Of a stretch of DNA of 64,000 bases, positions 34,099 to 44,628 are shown one piece after another; position 1 is the first letter of the stretch, and the number at the start of each line of letters is the position of its first letter. This DNA comes from Flavobacterium alkalisoli. Lineage in GTDB: Bacteria > Bacteroidota > Bacteroidia > Flavobacteriales > Flavobacteriaceae. The notes below the pieces were generated by a model. The model did no database searches. It saw only the letters and a list, made by a program, of their open reading frames with translations, and was not told the DNA's origin. Location: positions 1,984,001-2,048,000 of the forward strand of contig NZ_CP042831.1 in the NCBI RefSeq assembly GCF_008000935.1, written 5' to 3'. Both the position numbers and the translations under genes were made by a program.

Positions 34099-35673
34099 AT
34101 GATTTTAAGTAATAATAGGCTTTTTGGACAGTATGTATTGTTTATGCTGCTGTTTGTAATTTCACCATTATTTTCTCAGGAAAATGATGAGGATAGGCGT
34201 ATGATAAATAAAGCCCGTGAGATGGCTTTTTTTAGTCCGAATGAAGTTTTAAGGTTAACAGATCATCTGCTCAAGAAAGCCAACACAGCAGATGATTATG
34301 TTACAGTATACCTGATAGAGGCTGATATTAATACAGCCAAAGGTGACTATGATAAAACCGCTGAAAGCCTTTTTAAGGCAAACAGGCTTATCAATAAGGT
34401 TAATGACTCCCTAAAGGCAGAAATTGTTTTTCATAAGGCTTTTCTGGCAAGAACCCTTAAACTTTACAATCAGTTTGATAATTATATTGATTATGTAAAG
34501 GCACTTGAGCAAAACGAGGATGAGGCTTCCTTAAAATCTTATATAAATATAAAGCTTGTTTTAGAAGAAGCAAACATGCTTATCGATCAGGAAAACTATA
34601 ATCAGGCCATTACTGTAATTAATACTTTAGATAAGGAGAGTAAGCAAATAGAAGAGCTTAAGCTTTCGGATGTTTATTATCTTATAAAAGCCAAAGCTTA
34701 CAAGGGACTGGAAAAATATGAAGAAAGTTATAAGTATTATGATTTAGCTTCAGCTTCATATCTAAAAGATCATAAAAGTACTAATTTACTTACTGAAACA
34801 GCTTTGGTTTCGGGCACTGCCGATCTTGATTATTTTAATAAAGACTACTCAGCTGCACTTAACAAACTTATCCGGTTTTTAAAACGATTAAGTGATTCAG
34901 AAAATAATTACCTGCTTGAAAAAATTAACAACAGGATTGCCATGAATTATCTTGGTCTTAATGATAAGGAGAATCATTTAAAGTATAATGATGCTTTTCT
35001 GTCGTATAACAAGAACGTTTATGATTTAGAAACATCTGCGATAAATTCTGCTTATAATTATATCAATGAAGAACAGGCTCTAAACTTAGAAGCAAAGGAA
35101 AATAGCCTTAAGGTTGTTGTTTTTTCTGCTTTAGGTGTGTTTTTCCTGGTTCTGTTGTTTGGTAATTTATTATACTTCTCAAACAAGGCTAAAAAGAAAA
35201 GGCTGAAAGAGATTATAGGCTACCTTGAGATAACCAATAAACTTTTAGTAGACTCGGTTGATAAGGTGAAAAGCATATCGCCTAAAAAACTGTCTATACC
35301 TACAGAGACTGAGCAGAATATTTTAGTAGGTCTTAAAAAGTTTGAATCTACGGTTAAGTATACCAGTAAAGATATGTCACTGGCGACACTGGCCGCACAG
35401 CTTGATACGAATACCAAATACCTTTCAGAAATTATTAATAAGCATTACAACGATAATTTTAATACTTACATAAATAAATTAAGGGTAAACTATATAATTG
35501 AGAAACTTAAAAATGAGCCGGAATACCTTAATTATAAAATAAGTTATCTGGCAGAGGAAAGCGGTTTTTCTTCACACAGTAGTTTTGCGACGGTGTTTAA
35601 GTCTATAACCGGTATAGCACCTACAGTATTTATAGATATGTTGGGAAAGGAAATTCATAACAAAAAAGCATAA
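34099..35673 (+). CDS. AraC-type regulator with TPR sensor and transmembrane helix
   Basis: 524 residues. The signal peptide (to about 27, SPLFSQ) is followed by a TPR-rich region (about 30-320) facing the periplasm, one transmembrane helix (about 336-358, VVFSALGVFFLVLLFGNLLYF), a coiled stretch, and an AraC HTH domain at 425-524 (LATLAAQLDTNTKYLSEII, AEESGFSSHSSFATVFKSITG). It is a one-component membrane transcription regulator whose signal is unknown. The next gene encodes a TPR-membrane protein of like design without HTH and starts 3 bases after its stop. Confidence 0.87.
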   Translation: MILSNNRLFGQYVLFMLLFVISPLFSQENDEDRRMINKAREMAFFSPNEVLRLTDHLLKKANTADDYVTVYLIEADINTAKGDYDKTAESLFKANRLINKVNDSLKAEIVFHKAFLARTLKLYNQFDNYIDYVKALEQNEDEASLKSYINIKLVLEEANMLIDQENYNQAITVINTLDKESKQIEELKLSDVYYLIKAKAYKGLEKYEESYKYYDLASASYLKDHKSTNLLTETALVSGTADLDYFNKDYSAALNKLIRFLKRLSDSENNYLLEKINNRIAMNYLGLNDKENHLKYNDAFLSYNKNVYDLETSAINSAYNYINEEQALNLEAKENSLKVVVFSALGVFFLVLLFGNLLYFSNKAKKKRLKEIIGYLEITNKLLVDSVDKVKSISPKKLSIPTETEQNILVGLKKFESTVKYTSKDMSLATLAAQLDTNTKYLSEIINKHYNDNFNTYINKLRVNYIIEKLKNEPEYLNYKISYLAEESGFSSHSSFATVFKSITGIAPTVFIDMLGKEIHNKKA

Positions 35674-35675
35674 CC

Positions 35676-36830
35676 ATGGATAGTTTTAAAAAAATATCGT
35701 TGTTAGTTGTGCTTTTGTTCTTGAGTGCTTATAACTGCTTTGCCCAAACCGAGCATAAAATAGACAGTATTATAAAAGCTAAAAGGCTCAATATTTATAA
35801 AGATCCTGAAGAAGCAACCAGAATAGGGGATTCCATATATTCATCTCCTCAAAGTTCCAACTATGATAAGGTGAGGGGACTGTTACTTTTATCAAGTGCA
35901 TACTCATCTAAAAGGGATTATCAAAAAGCTTTAAAGTATTGCTTAAAAAGTGACAGCATAGCCAAGAAAGAGAACAATCAGGATATCAATGCCAATATAG
36001 CTAACAGTATTGCCATTGTTTACCAGCAGCTAAAGGTTTATGACAAAGCATTAGAATATATTGATAAGTGTGAAGGTATACTAGGGAAATATAAAATTAG
36101 AGACTCAGTTTACTTAAGAGCTACCAATTTTGCTGTTAGGGGGCTTATTTATAAAGAAGGCTTTAGCTGCGAACTGGCAATTCCTTTTTTAGATAAATCT
36201 ATTAGCTATTATAAAAGGCTCAATACCAAAAATGAACAGCCTAACCTAAGTATAATGTATTACAATAAGGGATACTGCTATTATACTATGGGAAAATACA
36301 AGGAAGCTAAAACAAGCTTTGAGGAAGCAGTTTTATACGCCGAATTTATTAATGCCAAAAGTTTAAAAGCATTCGCCTTAAAAGGGCTTGCCGAAGTTTA
36401 TACTCATGAGGAGAATTATAGTGAGGCTATAAAGGTTTTGGAAGAAGCACTTACATTGTCTAAAGATGTGGGTGACCTTATTTTGAACAGGGGAGTTTAC
36501 ATGGCCCTTGCCGATAATTATCTATCGGTTAATAACTGGGAGAAGTATCAGGAATATCGAAAACTGTTTTTACGCAATCAGGATATAATCAAAGAATCGG
36601 AGAGGAGATCAATAAGTGATTCCATAGATGGACTTATGGTTGAATATGATACAAAAACCTCTCAGCTTACAAATCGTTACTACATATATCTTTCTGTAAT
36701 AATAATCCTTATTTTAATAGCTCTTTTTGTGATTTACAGATATCATAATCAGGCTAAGAAATCTTTAAATAAGCTTAGATTAGAGTTGCAAAAGGTTAAA
36801 AAAAGCAGAAAGCTTACAAATTTGCCTTAA
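35676..36830 (+). CDS. TPR membrane protein, paralogue of the AraC/TPR sensor without output domain
   Basis: 384 residues: signal peptide (about 1-22, NCFAQ), TPR repeats (about 50-310), one transmembrane helix near 330-352 (IYLSVIIILILIALFVIYRY) and a short basic coiled tail (LRLELQKVKKSRK). It has the same arrangement as the AraC sensor upstream but stops just after the helix, so it cannot bind DNA by an AraC domain. It could be a signal partner or a decoy for the upstream regulator. Stop and start of the pair are 2 bases apart, hence one transcript. The pairing is seen; the function is inferred. Confidence 0.75.
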   Translation: MDSFKKISLLVVLLFLSAYNCFAQTEHKIDSIIKAKRLNIYKDPEEATRIGDSIYSSPQSSNYDKVRGLLLLSSAYSSKRDYQKALKYCLKSDSIAKKENNQDINANIANSIAIVYQQLKVYDKALEYIDKCEGILGKYKIRDSVYLRATNFAVRGLIYKEGFSCELAIPFLDKSISYYKRLNTKNEQPNLSIMYYNKGYCYYTMGKYKEAKTSFEEAVLYAEFINAKSLKAFALKGLAEVYTHEENYSEAIKVLEEALTLSKDVGDLILNRGVYMALADNYLSVNNWEKYQEYRKLFLRNQDIIKESERRSISDSIDGLMVEYDTKTSQLTNRYYIYLSVIIILILIALFVIYRYHNQAKKSLNKLRLELQKVKKSRKLTNLP

Positions 36831-36996
36831 ATTTGTTTTTGCTTTTAACTTATTGATATTCAGGTATTTTTTATTCTTTTTTTACTTTAAAAATTACTGA
36901 ATTCTAAAAGCATACTATTATAGTTGTGTTTTCTTTTTGTTAATATTTGTTTACGTGATTAACAACTGCTATTAACTATTCTAAACACTATTAACT

Positions 36997-39900
36997 ATGA
37001 GAGAAAAATTACTAATAACGTCAAAGTTATTGGTGAAATTCCTGAAAATGTTTTCAGGGCTTTTCCATCCGGTAGTGCCTAAAAGCGTATTAGGTAAAGC
37101 ATCCTTTTTGATGTTTTTCCTGTTGTTTGCTTTTACAGCAAATGCGCAATTAGCAACCGAAACTTTTGAAAGTGGGATACCAGCCACATGGGCTCAGGCC
37201 AATAATGCGGTAGGTACAACACCTTTTGGTATTTCTACAGACGGATACAATTCAAGCACAGGGGCTGCTTTTATTAACCCAACAGCAGAGAACATCGGGG
37301 CAGGCAACACTGCTCAGTATTATTTGGTAACACCTTTAGTAAATGTTTCTAATGGTGACCAGATTAAATTTTATACAAAACAGGGCGATGCAGCAAATCA
37401 TGGTAACATATACCAGATAAAGGTTTCTACAGCATCGCAAACAGATATTTCTAGCTTTACAACTACTCTAGCTACTTTTACAGAAAGTGATCTTAGTACA
37501 TCTTACGGACAAAAAGTTGTTACTTTTTCAGGACTGGGTACTGCTGTGGATGTTTATGTTGCTTTCGTATTAATAAACGACCAGCCTGGTGCAACACCAG
37601 ATGCTAACAGTTGGTTTATTGATAACGTATCTATTCAGGCACCACAGGTGTGTGATCCTGTTTTAGCTGCAAACTTTACAGTGTCATCAGTAGGAACACA
37701 ATCAGCTCAATTAAGCTGGACGCATCCTACAACAAGTGATTTCCAGATTCAGATTGTTGCTGACGGTGCGCCTCCGGGAACCACAGGAACTAATACCGGT
37801 AACACTTATTCAGCTTCAGGTCTAGCTGTTGATACTGATTATGATGTATATATTAAGGCTGTCTGTTCTGAATCTGAAAGTATTTGGGCAGGCCCTTTCA
37901 ACTTAAGTACAAATATTTTAGGTGTAACCTGTGCAGAACCTATTGTAATACCTGATGATGGTAATACTTATGTATATGCAGGGAACCTGAATGTTTTTCA
38001 AAACCCGGCAGTTACTTATACAACTCAGGGATCAAACTGTTTACCTTCTGCAGTAACTCAAAACTACTTAAATGGTGCTAAGGCGTTTTTCTCTTATACA
38101 CCTACTACAAGCGGACTGATTACATTAACTCACCTTATAACAACTCCAAGTACTAACGACTATGGTTCGTTACTTGTATATGATGGTTGTTCTAATGTTG
38201 GAGTAGAGTGTATAGCCGGTACTTTTAATACTACAGAGGGTGTAACTAAAGTTATACCTAACCTTTATGTAGAAGCCGGTACTACTTATATTATAGTTGC
38301 TTCCTCTCAATTAACAGCAACAGCAAGTATTAGTTTTAAAATTACGGTTAGTACTTCAGATTGTCCTCCACCGGCAGCATTTACATATTCTCATTTACTG
38401 CAAAATACTGTTTCATTTTCCTGGGACAATACAAATAACTTAATGAGTAACTGGCAATATGCAGCCGTACCTACGGGTTCTGCAGCACCTGCAACAGGTA
38501 CAGATACTACTACAAATACTGATAACCCGGTTACAGGTTTAGCAGCAGGTACCACTTACGATTTCTATGTAAGATCGGTTTGTGGTGGTGTACCGGGACC
38601 ATGGAGTTTGCCATACAAGTTTAAAACACAGTGTGATGTTTTCCCTTTACCATACTCTACTCAGTTTACCGGAGCTTCGGCAACAGCGCCTGAGGCTTGT
38701 TGGACACCTTTAGATATCAATGGTGATAACCTTACATGGACATATTTAGGTGGCTATGCTACTATACAAACAAACACTTATCCTGATTTAAACAACGATA
38801 TGCTGGTTTCTCCTCAGGTAAACTTTACAGGAGGAATGAAAAGAATACGCTTTAAAGACAGATCTACAAACGGTGTTTCCAGTTATTCAATAAAAATTTC
38901 GACTACAGGTATAGGTGCTTCAGACTTTACTACAACTGTAATGCCTGAAATGCAAATTACTAATACCGGTTTTGTTGAAAGATTTGTGTACTTACCGGTT
39001 ATGACAGGTAATGTAAATATTGCTTTTGTCGTTACGCCGGGTACAGGTAGTGTAGCAACTAGAATTTCAATTGATGATGTTTATATTGAGGATGCTCCTG
39101 CATGTCCGGATCCGTTAAACCTTTCAGTAGGTACGTTAACTACATCTTCTGCGGAACTTTCATGGGATCCGGGACTTAATGAGACCGAATGGAGAGTGGT
39201 TGTACAGCCTATAGGTACCGGTGTTCCTACAATTGAAGGAGAAGTAGCAACAACAAACGTTAACTTCCTTGTAGATGAGCTTGATCACTCAACTCAATAT
39301 GAATATTATGTAAGAGCATATTGTAATAGTACCGACCAGAGTAACTGGGTAGGGCCATTTAATTTTATTACAGAGTGTGGTTCTTTTGATGTGCCTTTCT
39401 TTGAAGATTTTGATAATGATTTGGATACGCACAGATTCTGCTGGACTCCGGTTAATGGCAATGGAGATAACGTGGTATTTCAAAACTTCTCGGCTTCTGT
39501 AACAGATGCAAGAATACAAAGATCCGGATTTGGTGCTCCGCCTGCTTCTTTTGATGACTGGATTATTTCTCCGGCTATTAATGTTGTAGGTACTAAAGAA
39601 CTTAAGTTTGATTACAAAGCGGTAGTGGGTATTTTCTTCCCTACACCAAGATTAGGGGTGGAGGTATTAATGTCTACTACAGATACTGATCCTGCGAGCT
39701 TCTCGGTAATCATGCCATTAATGGAGTTTACCAATACAGATTATATAGAAAAAGCATTATATATTAATGCAAACGGACCGGTTTATATAGCCTTCAGAGT
39801 TCCGCCAACATTTGATACTTCTACAGCGTTTTCCGGTATGCAGATAGACAATGTACGAATTGGTGAAGCTCCGGCTTGTCCTAACCCGTCTGCAATTACA

Positions 39901-42900
39901 GTTACAAATATTACAACTACATCTGCAGATGTAGCCTGGACAGCAGGATTTATAGAAGATCAGTGGCAGGTTGTAGTACAGCCGGTTGGTACAGGTGTAC
40001 CTTCTACAGGAACAACTGTTGATGATCCTGAATACTCAGTAACAACAGGTACACTTACTTCAGATACTCATTATGAGGTTTATGTAAGAGCGTACTGTAA
40101 CGATACAGACCAAAGCGAATGGATTGGGCCATATACATTTAAAACTTTATGTGATGCTTTCCCTTCACCATTCCTTGAAACATTTGAAGCTGACTCAACT
40201 ACAGAGCAGTGTTGGGTAATAAGAAATGATAACGGTGACGTAAACCACTTTATATTAAACGGTGGAACAAACCCTTATGCAGGTATAGAAACTGCAGGTA
40301 TGTTTACAGGTAGTAACGGTGAGAATGATGACTGGTTAATTTCGCCAACAATTACTGTAACTGCCGGTCAGCGTTTAAGATTTTACTACAGAGTTGAAGA
40401 TTCATTCTTTGAAGAAGATCTGGATATATTACTTTCTACAACAGGTATAGAACCTGCTGATTTTACAACTGTATTATATTCTACTGATACAGATCCTAAC
40501 CCTCTTAATAATATGGAGTGGAAGGAGAAGGTAATTAATATACCTACAGATGTTATAGGTAATATTAATATTGCATGGCATATACCTCAGGAAACTCCAA
40601 ACCCATGGGGTTACAGAGGACAGCTTTATGTTATAGATAATGTAATGATTGAAAACATACCGGCTTGTTCTCAACCAATAAACCTTACGCTTAACAATAT
40701 CGCAGATACAACTGTTCAGTTAGCATGGGAAAGTACAGGTACAGAAACAGCTTGGGATGTATATGTACAGCCGGCAGGTCTTGGTGCTCCTGTAGGAGAC
40801 GGAGATCCTGCATACTTAACTTCAAACGTAACAAACAATCCGTATACAAAAACAGGATTAACCGAAGCTTCTCAGTATGAATACTATGTAAGAGCTGCTT
40901 GTGGAACAGGAGATAGCGAATGGGTAGGACCATTTGAGTTTACAACACTATGTCCGTTAGCTACGGCTTGTGAGTATACATTTACTATCACTAATCCATC
41001 ATCAGGAGGTCTTTCAGGTGAAGTTCAGGTTATTCAAAACGGATTAGTTGTGGGTACACTTGATTTAACAAGTTCCAGTGCCGGAGCAACTAATACGTAT
41101 ACAGTATTCTTATGTGATGGTGTAGAATTCTCATTACTTTGGGATGGTATAGGTTATGTTCCTGGTAACAGTGCTAATACTGTGGTTACTATACAGCAGG
41201 GTACAACTACTATTTGGACAAGCCCGACACCATTTGGACCAATGAATGATGTTATTTATGAAGGCTTTGCTTCATGTAGTACTATTACATGTCCTTATCC
41301 TACAAACTTGTCTGTAAACCAAAACGGTACGCTTTCATGGACTGCCGGTGGTACAGAAACTCAGTGGGAAGTATATATTCAGCCTATTGGTAACGGTACA
41401 TTACCTCAGTCAGGTACAATAGTAGATGTTACACCTACTTATAGCCCGGTTACTGCAGATTTCGATTCTTTAACGGCAGGTACTTATGAGTTTTTTGTTA
41501 GAGCAATATGTGGTGAAGGAAACGAGAGTTTCTGGGCAGGCCCTTATGAGTTTGTTAGAAACGATTCTTCTGCAAATGCTATTGCTTTAGAAGTAAACCC
41601 AACAGAAACATGTGAGGTTTCAGCTGCAAATGCATCGTTCTATGGTGCTACGGTTTCTTCTGAGCCTATGTCTTGTGCGGGTAATAACAACGGAGACGTA
41701 TGGTATGAATTTGAAGCTACCTCTACAGCACATATTGTAGAACTGATAGACTTCTCTGGAGATTACTATGCCAGTACAGGTAATCCGCCTCATCCTAATG
41801 TAACATTAACGCTATATCATGTTGATGGTACTACACTGGAAGAAATGTCTTGTTCTTATAACAATGCAATTGTTGCTGCTTACTCTACTGCAACTGTAGT
41901 GGGAGATACATATAAAATAAGATTATCACTTAATACAGGGGCGGCTGATAAATATACATTTAGTGTATGTGTTAAAACACCTAACGACCTTTGTGCTATA
42001 GATGCTGTTAATGCAAGTTTTGAAAACCCTACAACAGAGTTTGGGCTTTTAGATAACATGATGAGATATGAAGTAACTTCAGGATGGAGATATAACATGC
42101 CGGACTGGGATTCTATATTCTATTTTGATGCATATAACGCTGAAGGTGTTGTTGCTTATGACGGAACACAGGTAATCCAGTTATTAACGCCAAATGATCC
42201 TTATGACCCTGCAGATATGGTTAATATTCAGGGTATCTATCAGGATTTTGACAGTTCAGAGGTTACACAGTACAACTATTCTTATGCTGTGTCTACAAGA
42301 TTCCAGGGTAATATAATCCAGGCATTTGCAGGCCCGCCTTCAGGTCCTTTTGTATTACTGGAAGAAGTACCAACTACAACCGGATGGCAGTTTGTTGAAG
42401 GTACTTATGATGTTCCTGCGGGGCAGAATACAACAAGAATTATTTTTAGAGCAAAAGATAATGGTATAGGAATTTTATTAGACGCAGTAAGTATTAATGC
42501 AAATAATGAGATTGTTACTCAGCCACAGGAACTTGATTGTACTGAAGAGTCAATTGAGCTTGAAGCAAGAGGTACAGGTATGTGGAGTGCTGATGAAAAC
42601 AACCCTACAGAAGTTGTGTTTACAGATGCTGCCAGCAGCACTACAACTGTAAGCGGGCTTATTGCCAGCGGTGACTATACATTCTACTGGAATACACGTT
42701 ACTGCGAGAACACTATAGTAATTGCTAATGTTGCCGTAGACGATGTTCCTGAGGTAGTTACTCCGGTTGAGTACTGTGAAGGTGCACCAGCCGATCCGTT
42801 AACTGCTCCGGCTTTAGCAGGTCACACTTTAGTATGGTATACAGATCCGGTAGGAGGTACTGCATTAGCGGGAGCTCCAACACCGTCTACTACTACAGTA

Positions 42901-44547
42901 GGTACTACATCTTACTATGTTGCTTATGCAAACGAAGAAGGATGTGAAGGATTAAGAGCACAAATTGATGTAACAATTAACGAGGTATTTGTTCCTGTAG
43001 TAGGATTTGCTTATGATGCAGAGACTTACTGTATGGCAGAAACTAACCCGGTAATTACTCTTGATACAGATTTTACTACAGGTGGTACATTTACAGCTAC
43101 TCCTGCAGGATTAACTATAGATGCTGCAACAGGTGAAATTGATATGACAACAAGTACTGCCGGTACTTATGATATTACTTATACTATTGAAGCTGTTGAC
43201 TGTAACCCTGAAGGTACAAATACAGTAACAATAACACTTAACCCATTAGTAACTCCTGTAACAGGCTTTACTTATGCGGAGTCATACTGTATCGCTGAGA
43301 CAGTTAATCCGATACCAATGACTGATGCAGGATTCTACACAGGAGGTGAGTTTACTTCCGAAGCAGGTCTTGCTATAGATGCTGCAACAGGTGAGATAGA
43401 TCTTGTTAACACAACAGCAGGAGTTTACAATGTTACTTATACAGTAGCGGCAGGAGATTGTCTTGAAGCCGGAACTACAACATTTACTGTAACAATTACT
43501 GATTTAGCAGTAGCAGTTGTTGAGTTTAGTTATGATAGTCCTTCTTGTCTTAACTCAGGAGCAGAGCTTGTTCCTTCTATAGCCGAAGGCTTTACATTGG
43601 GAGGTACATTCAGTTCTACAACACTTACTGTAGATGCAGAAACAGGTATTATAGACCTTACTACGGCAACACAGGGTAGCCACGATATAGTTTATACTAT
43701 AGATCTAGATCCGTTAACATGTACAGAAGGCGGTACTTATACAACCACTGTAGAACTTACGGAAGGTATTACGCCTGTAGTTGAGTTTAGCTATAACAGT
43801 GTATACTGTTATGATAGTGAAAACCCAATGCCAACTACTCTGGGAGACTTCTTTACAGGAGGTACATTTACTTCGGATGCCGGACTTGCAATAAATGCGG
43901 CAACAGGTGAAATAGATATTATGGCAAGTACTGCCGGTACATATGATGTTACTTATACAGTTGTTATGGATGAGGAAACATGTAATATAGGAGGTACTTA
44001 TACTACAACAGTTACAATTACGGGAGACCTTTCTGTAGCAATTACACAAGATTGTAGAGGAGAAAATGTTTGGTTAACAGCTGGTTCTGTAAACGGAACT
44101 TTTGACAGCAATGTAAGTTATGTATGGAGAAATGAAAGCGGTGTAGCAGTAGGTAACAGCTCAGAATTTAATGTGGCTGAATACTATGCGGCAAACAGCA
44201 GTCTTGAGCTTCCTTTAGTGTTTACCATTACGGTAACTTCGGGTTCTTGTACTGGTGAGGCAAGCTACACAGTAGAAACTATAATGTGCCAGATACCACG
44301 TGGTATATCTCCTAACGGTGATGGAGATAACGACACCTTCGATCTTACAGATCTTGGGGTTCAGGAGATCGTTATCTTCAACCGTTACGGGAAAAAAGTA
44401 TTCCATCAGTCTAACGGATACACGAACCAATGGCACGGTCAGGATGAAAAAGGCAATGAGCTTCCTGACGGTACTTACTTCTACAGCATTAATAAATCTA
44501 ACGGAGAGTCAATTACCGGATGGGTTTATATAAGCAGAGAGTATTAA
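36997..44547 (+). CDS. Giant T9SS adhesin (choice-of-anchor J, FN3, Ig-like repeats, type B sorting domain)
   Basis: 2516 residues. A long signal peptide ends near residue 50 (AFTANA-Q). Modules: choice-of-anchor J (about 50-220, ATWAQANNAVG), then FN3-like modules alternating with PPC-like and further choice-of-anchor J modules (starts near 548, 800, 1055), a CBM-like module near 1665-1850, an Ig-like module near 1930-1995, four 80-residue Ig-like repeats (1998-2350, each with TGEID and Tyr-Cys pairs), and a type B gliding-motility CTD from about 2431 (PRGISPNGDGDNDTFD to GWVYISRE). It is the likely cargo of the downstream PorP/SprF protein, as in SprB-type adhesin loci. Codon use is biased towards a narrow set, suggesting high expression. 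Confidence 0.9.
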   Translation: MREKLLITSKLLVKFLKMFSGLFHPVVPKSVLGKASFLMFFLLFAFTANAQLATETFESGIPATWAQANNAVGTTPFGISTDGYNSSTGAAFINPTAENIGAGNTAQYYLVTPLVNVSNGDQIKFYTKQGDAANHGNIYQIKVSTASQTDISSFTTTLATFTESDLSTSYGQKVVTFSGLGTAVDVYVAFVLINDQPGATPDANSWFIDNVSIQAPQVCDPVLAANFTVSSVGTQSAQLSWTHPTTSDFQIQIVADGAPPGTTGTNTGNTYSASGLAVDTDYDVYIKAVCSESESIWAGPFNLSTNILGVTCAEPIVIPDDGNTYVYAGNLNVFQNPAVTYTTQGSNCLPSAVTQNYLNGAKAFFSYTPTTSGLITLTHLITTPSTNDYGSLLVYDGCSNVGVECIAGTFNTTEGVTKVIPNLYVEAGTTYIIVASSQLTATASISFKITVSTSDCPPPAAFTYSHLLQNTVSFSWDNTNNLMSNWQYAAVPTGSAAPATGTDTTTNTDNPVTGLAAGTTYDFYVRSVCGGVPGPWSLPYKFKTQCDVFPLPYSTQFTGASATAPEACWTPLDINGDNLTWTYLGGYATIQTNTYPDLNNDMLVSPQVNFTGGMKRIRFKDRSTNGVSSYSIKISTTGIGASDFTTTVMPEMQITNTGFVERFVYLPVMTGNVNIAFVVTPGTGSVATRISIDDVYIEDAPACPDPLNLSVGTLTTSSAELSWDPGLNETEWRVVVQPIGTGVPTIEGEVATTNVNFLVDELDHSTQYEYYVRAYCNSTDQSNWVGPFNFITECGSFDVPFFEDFDNDLDTHRFCWTPVNGNGDNVVFQNFSASVTDARIQRSGFGAPPASFDDWIISPAINVVGTKELKFDYKAVVGIFFPTPRLGVEVLMSTTDTDPASFSVIMPLMEFTNTDYIEKALYINANGPVYIAFRVPPTFDTSTAFSGMQIDNVRIGEAPACPNPSAITVTNITTTSADVAWTAGFIEDQWQVVVQPVGTGVPSTGTTVDDPEYSVTTGTLTSDTHYEVYVRAYCNDTDQSEWIGPYTFKTLCDAFPSPFLETFEADSTTEQCWVIRNDNGDVNHFILNGGTNPYAGIETAGMFTGSNGENDDWLISPTITVTAGQRLRFYYRVEDSFFEEDLDILLSTTGIEPADFTTVLYSTDTDPNPLNNMEWKEKVINIPTDVIGNINIAWHIPQETPNPWGYRGQLYVIDNVMIENIPACSQPINLTLNNIADTTVQLAWESTGTETAWDVYVQPAGLGAPVGDGDPAYLTSNVTNNPYTKTGLTEASQYEYYVRAACGTGDSEWVGPFEFTTLCPLATACEYTFTITNPSSGGLSGEVQVIQNGLVVGTLDLTSSSAGATNTYTVFLCDGVEFSLLWDGIGYVPGNSANTVVTIQQGTTTIWTSPTPFGPMNDVIYEGFASCSTITCPYPTNLSVNQNGTLSWTAGGTETQWEVYIQPIGNGTLPQSGTIVDVTPTYSPVTADFDSLTAGTYEFFVRAICGEGNESFWAGPYEFVRNDSSANAIALEVNPTETCEVSAANASFYGATVSSEPMSCAGNNNGDVWYEFEATSTAHIVELIDFSGDYYASTGNPPHPNVTLTLYHVDGTTLEEMSCSYNNAIVAAYSTATVVGDTYKIRLSLNTGAADKYTFSVCVKTPNDLCAIDAVNASFENPTTEFGLLDNMMRYEVTSGWRYNMPDWDSIFYFDAYNAEGVVAYDGTQVIQLLTPNDPYDPADMVNIQGIYQDFDSSEVTQYNYSYAVSTRFQGNIIQAFAGPPSGPFVLLEEVPTTTGWQFVEGTYDVPAGQNTTRIIFRAKDNGIGILLDAVSINANNEIVTQPQELDCTEESIELEARGTGMWSADENNPTEVVFTDAASSTTTVSGLIASGDYTFYWNTRYCENTIVIANVAVDDVPEVVTPVEYCEGAPADPLTAPALAGHTLVWYTDPVGGTALAGAPTPSTTTVGTTSYYVAYANEEGCEGLRAQIDVTINEVFVPVVGFAYDAETYCMAETNPVITLDTDFTTGGTFTATPAGLTIDAATGEIDMTTSTAGTYDITYTIEAVDCNPEGTNTVTITLNPLVTPVTGFTYAESYCIAETVNPIPMTDAGFYTGGEFTSEAGLAIDAATGEIDLVNTTAGVYNVTYTVAAGDCLEAGTTTFTVTITDLAVAVVEFSYDSPSCLNSGAELVPSIAEGFTLGGTFSSTTLTVDAETGIIDLTTATQGSHDIVYTIDLDPLTCTEGGTYTTTVELTEGITPVVEFSYNSVYCYDSENPMPTTLGDFFTGGTFTSDAGLAINAATGEIDIMASTAGTYDVTYTVVMDEETCNIGGTYTTTVTITGDLSVAITQDCRGENVWLTAGSVNGTFDSNVSYVWRNESGVAVGNSSEFNVAEYYAANSSLELPLVFTITVTSGSCTGEASYTVETIMCQIPRGISPNGDGDNDTFDLTDLGVQEIVIFNRYGKKVFHQSNGYTNQWHGQDEKGNELPDGTYFYSINKSNGESITGWVYISREY

Positions 44548-44567
44548 GTTAATTAATAAACAGACAG

Positions 44568-44605
44568 CCTGTCTGCCTGCCATGGCAGACAGGTTTTCTT
44601 TTTCA
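44568..44605 (+). terminator. Intrinsic terminator after the adhesin gene
   Basis: CCTGTCTGCC (44568-44577), loop TGCCAT, GGCAGACAGG (44584-44593), followed by TTTTCTTTTT. Confidence 0.88.
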
Positions 44606-44628
44606 ATCATTTCACTTCACACATAGCA

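Noticed and set aside
36951..36984. TTAAC repeats before the adhesin gene as another Pho-box-like site
   Set aside because: The spacing is 13 bases, not 11, and no -7 box lies at the expected distance.
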